Source: Dehalococcoidia bacterium UBA3254 (GTDB taxonomy: Bacteria; Chloroflexota; Dehalococcoidia; Dehalococcoidales; UBA3254). From it: 6,665 bases of DNA. Position 1 is the first letter of the stretch; each line of letters opens with the position of its first letter. Shown one piece after another: positions 6,599 through 6,665 of the stretch. The stretch is taken from the NCBI GenBank assembly GCA_002362735.1, contig DEUU01000300.1, forward strand, positions 1 to 6,665. Direction: 5' to 3'. Below the pieces are notes generated by a model, which worked only from the letters and a program-made list of their open reading frames with translations, was not told the DNA's origin and made no database searches. Position numbers and translations under genes: made by a program.

Positions 6599-6609
6599 TG
6601 GTCTACCAA
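6581..6609 (-). promoter_or_regulatory. Candidate sigma-70-type promoter of the oxidoreductase gene
   Basis: On the minus strand TTGGTA (6604-6609) is followed after exactly 17 bp by TATAGT (6581-6586): four of six and five of six consensus matches at ideal spacing. Transcription would start near 6574, giving a leader of about 115 nt before the ATG at 6459. The TCACRT hexamers lie in the spacer and just downstream of the predicted start, which suits control by a repressor. Confidence 0.5.
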
Positions 6610-6665
6610 TTGTGGCTTATGCTAATAGTTAATAACTACGAGGTAAGAACTGGTACCGCTACCGG

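Noticed and set aside
6622..6665. Possible 3' end of another minus-strand gene (reading GSGTSSYLVVINY then TAG)
   Set aside because: Only 13 codons are visible before the window edge and another frame is also open for part of it, so there is no way to choose. Sequence to the right is needed.
1..6665. CRISPR array, insertion sequence ends, rRNA or complete tRNA
   Set aside because: No regularly spaced identical repeats, transposase reading frame, terminal inverted repeats or RNA-gene cores were seen on either strand.

Overview
The window carries two large genes on the minus strand, separated by about 740 bp without a convincing large gene. Composition is moderate in G+C. Both main genes have strong Gram-positive-style Shine-Dalgarno sites (AGGGAG and AAGGAG). 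One gene encodes a very large secreted LamG/beta-sandwich repeat protein, the other a cytoplasmic molybdopterin oxidoreductase. Together these suggest an anaerobic bacterium, most plausibly a Peptococcaceae-like Clostridium of sediment or groundwater. That placement is inference from gene style; no phylogenetic marker is present.

Layout. Bases 39-3497 (minus) encode a secreted protein of about 1152 residues: signal peptide, an N-terminal domain I do not recognise, a LamG/concanavalin-like domain, a fibronectin-III-like domain, an Ig-like segment, three diverged repeats plus the start of a fourth, then an unrelated C-terminal segment. It has no visible sortase, SLH or lipoprotein anchor. Bases 3498-4236 are gene-poor. 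They hold a perfect -10 box and a leader with a stem-loop for the secreted-protein gene, plus-strand coding-like fragments that look like a decayed gene, and a possible 32-residue minus-strand ORF. Bases 4237-6459 (minus) encode a 740-residue molybdenum/tungsten bis-pterin oxidoreductase with an N-terminal [4Fe-4S] site. Bases 6460-6665 hold its promoter and an array of TCACRT hexamers, three of them in direct repeat at exactly 17 bp.

The two main genes share a strand but are far apart and each has its own promoter-like sequence, so they are probably separate transcription units with unrelated roles (cell-surface or extracellular binding versus redox metabolism). No electron-transfer partner subunit or cofactor gene for the oxidoreductase lies in the window.

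The points most worth following up are the oxidoreductase active site, which has no Cys or Sec at the usual metal-ligand position, and the TCACRT operator-like array upstream of it. Next come the abrupt change of the fourth surface repeat into an unrelated C-terminal domain and the fragments between the two genes.
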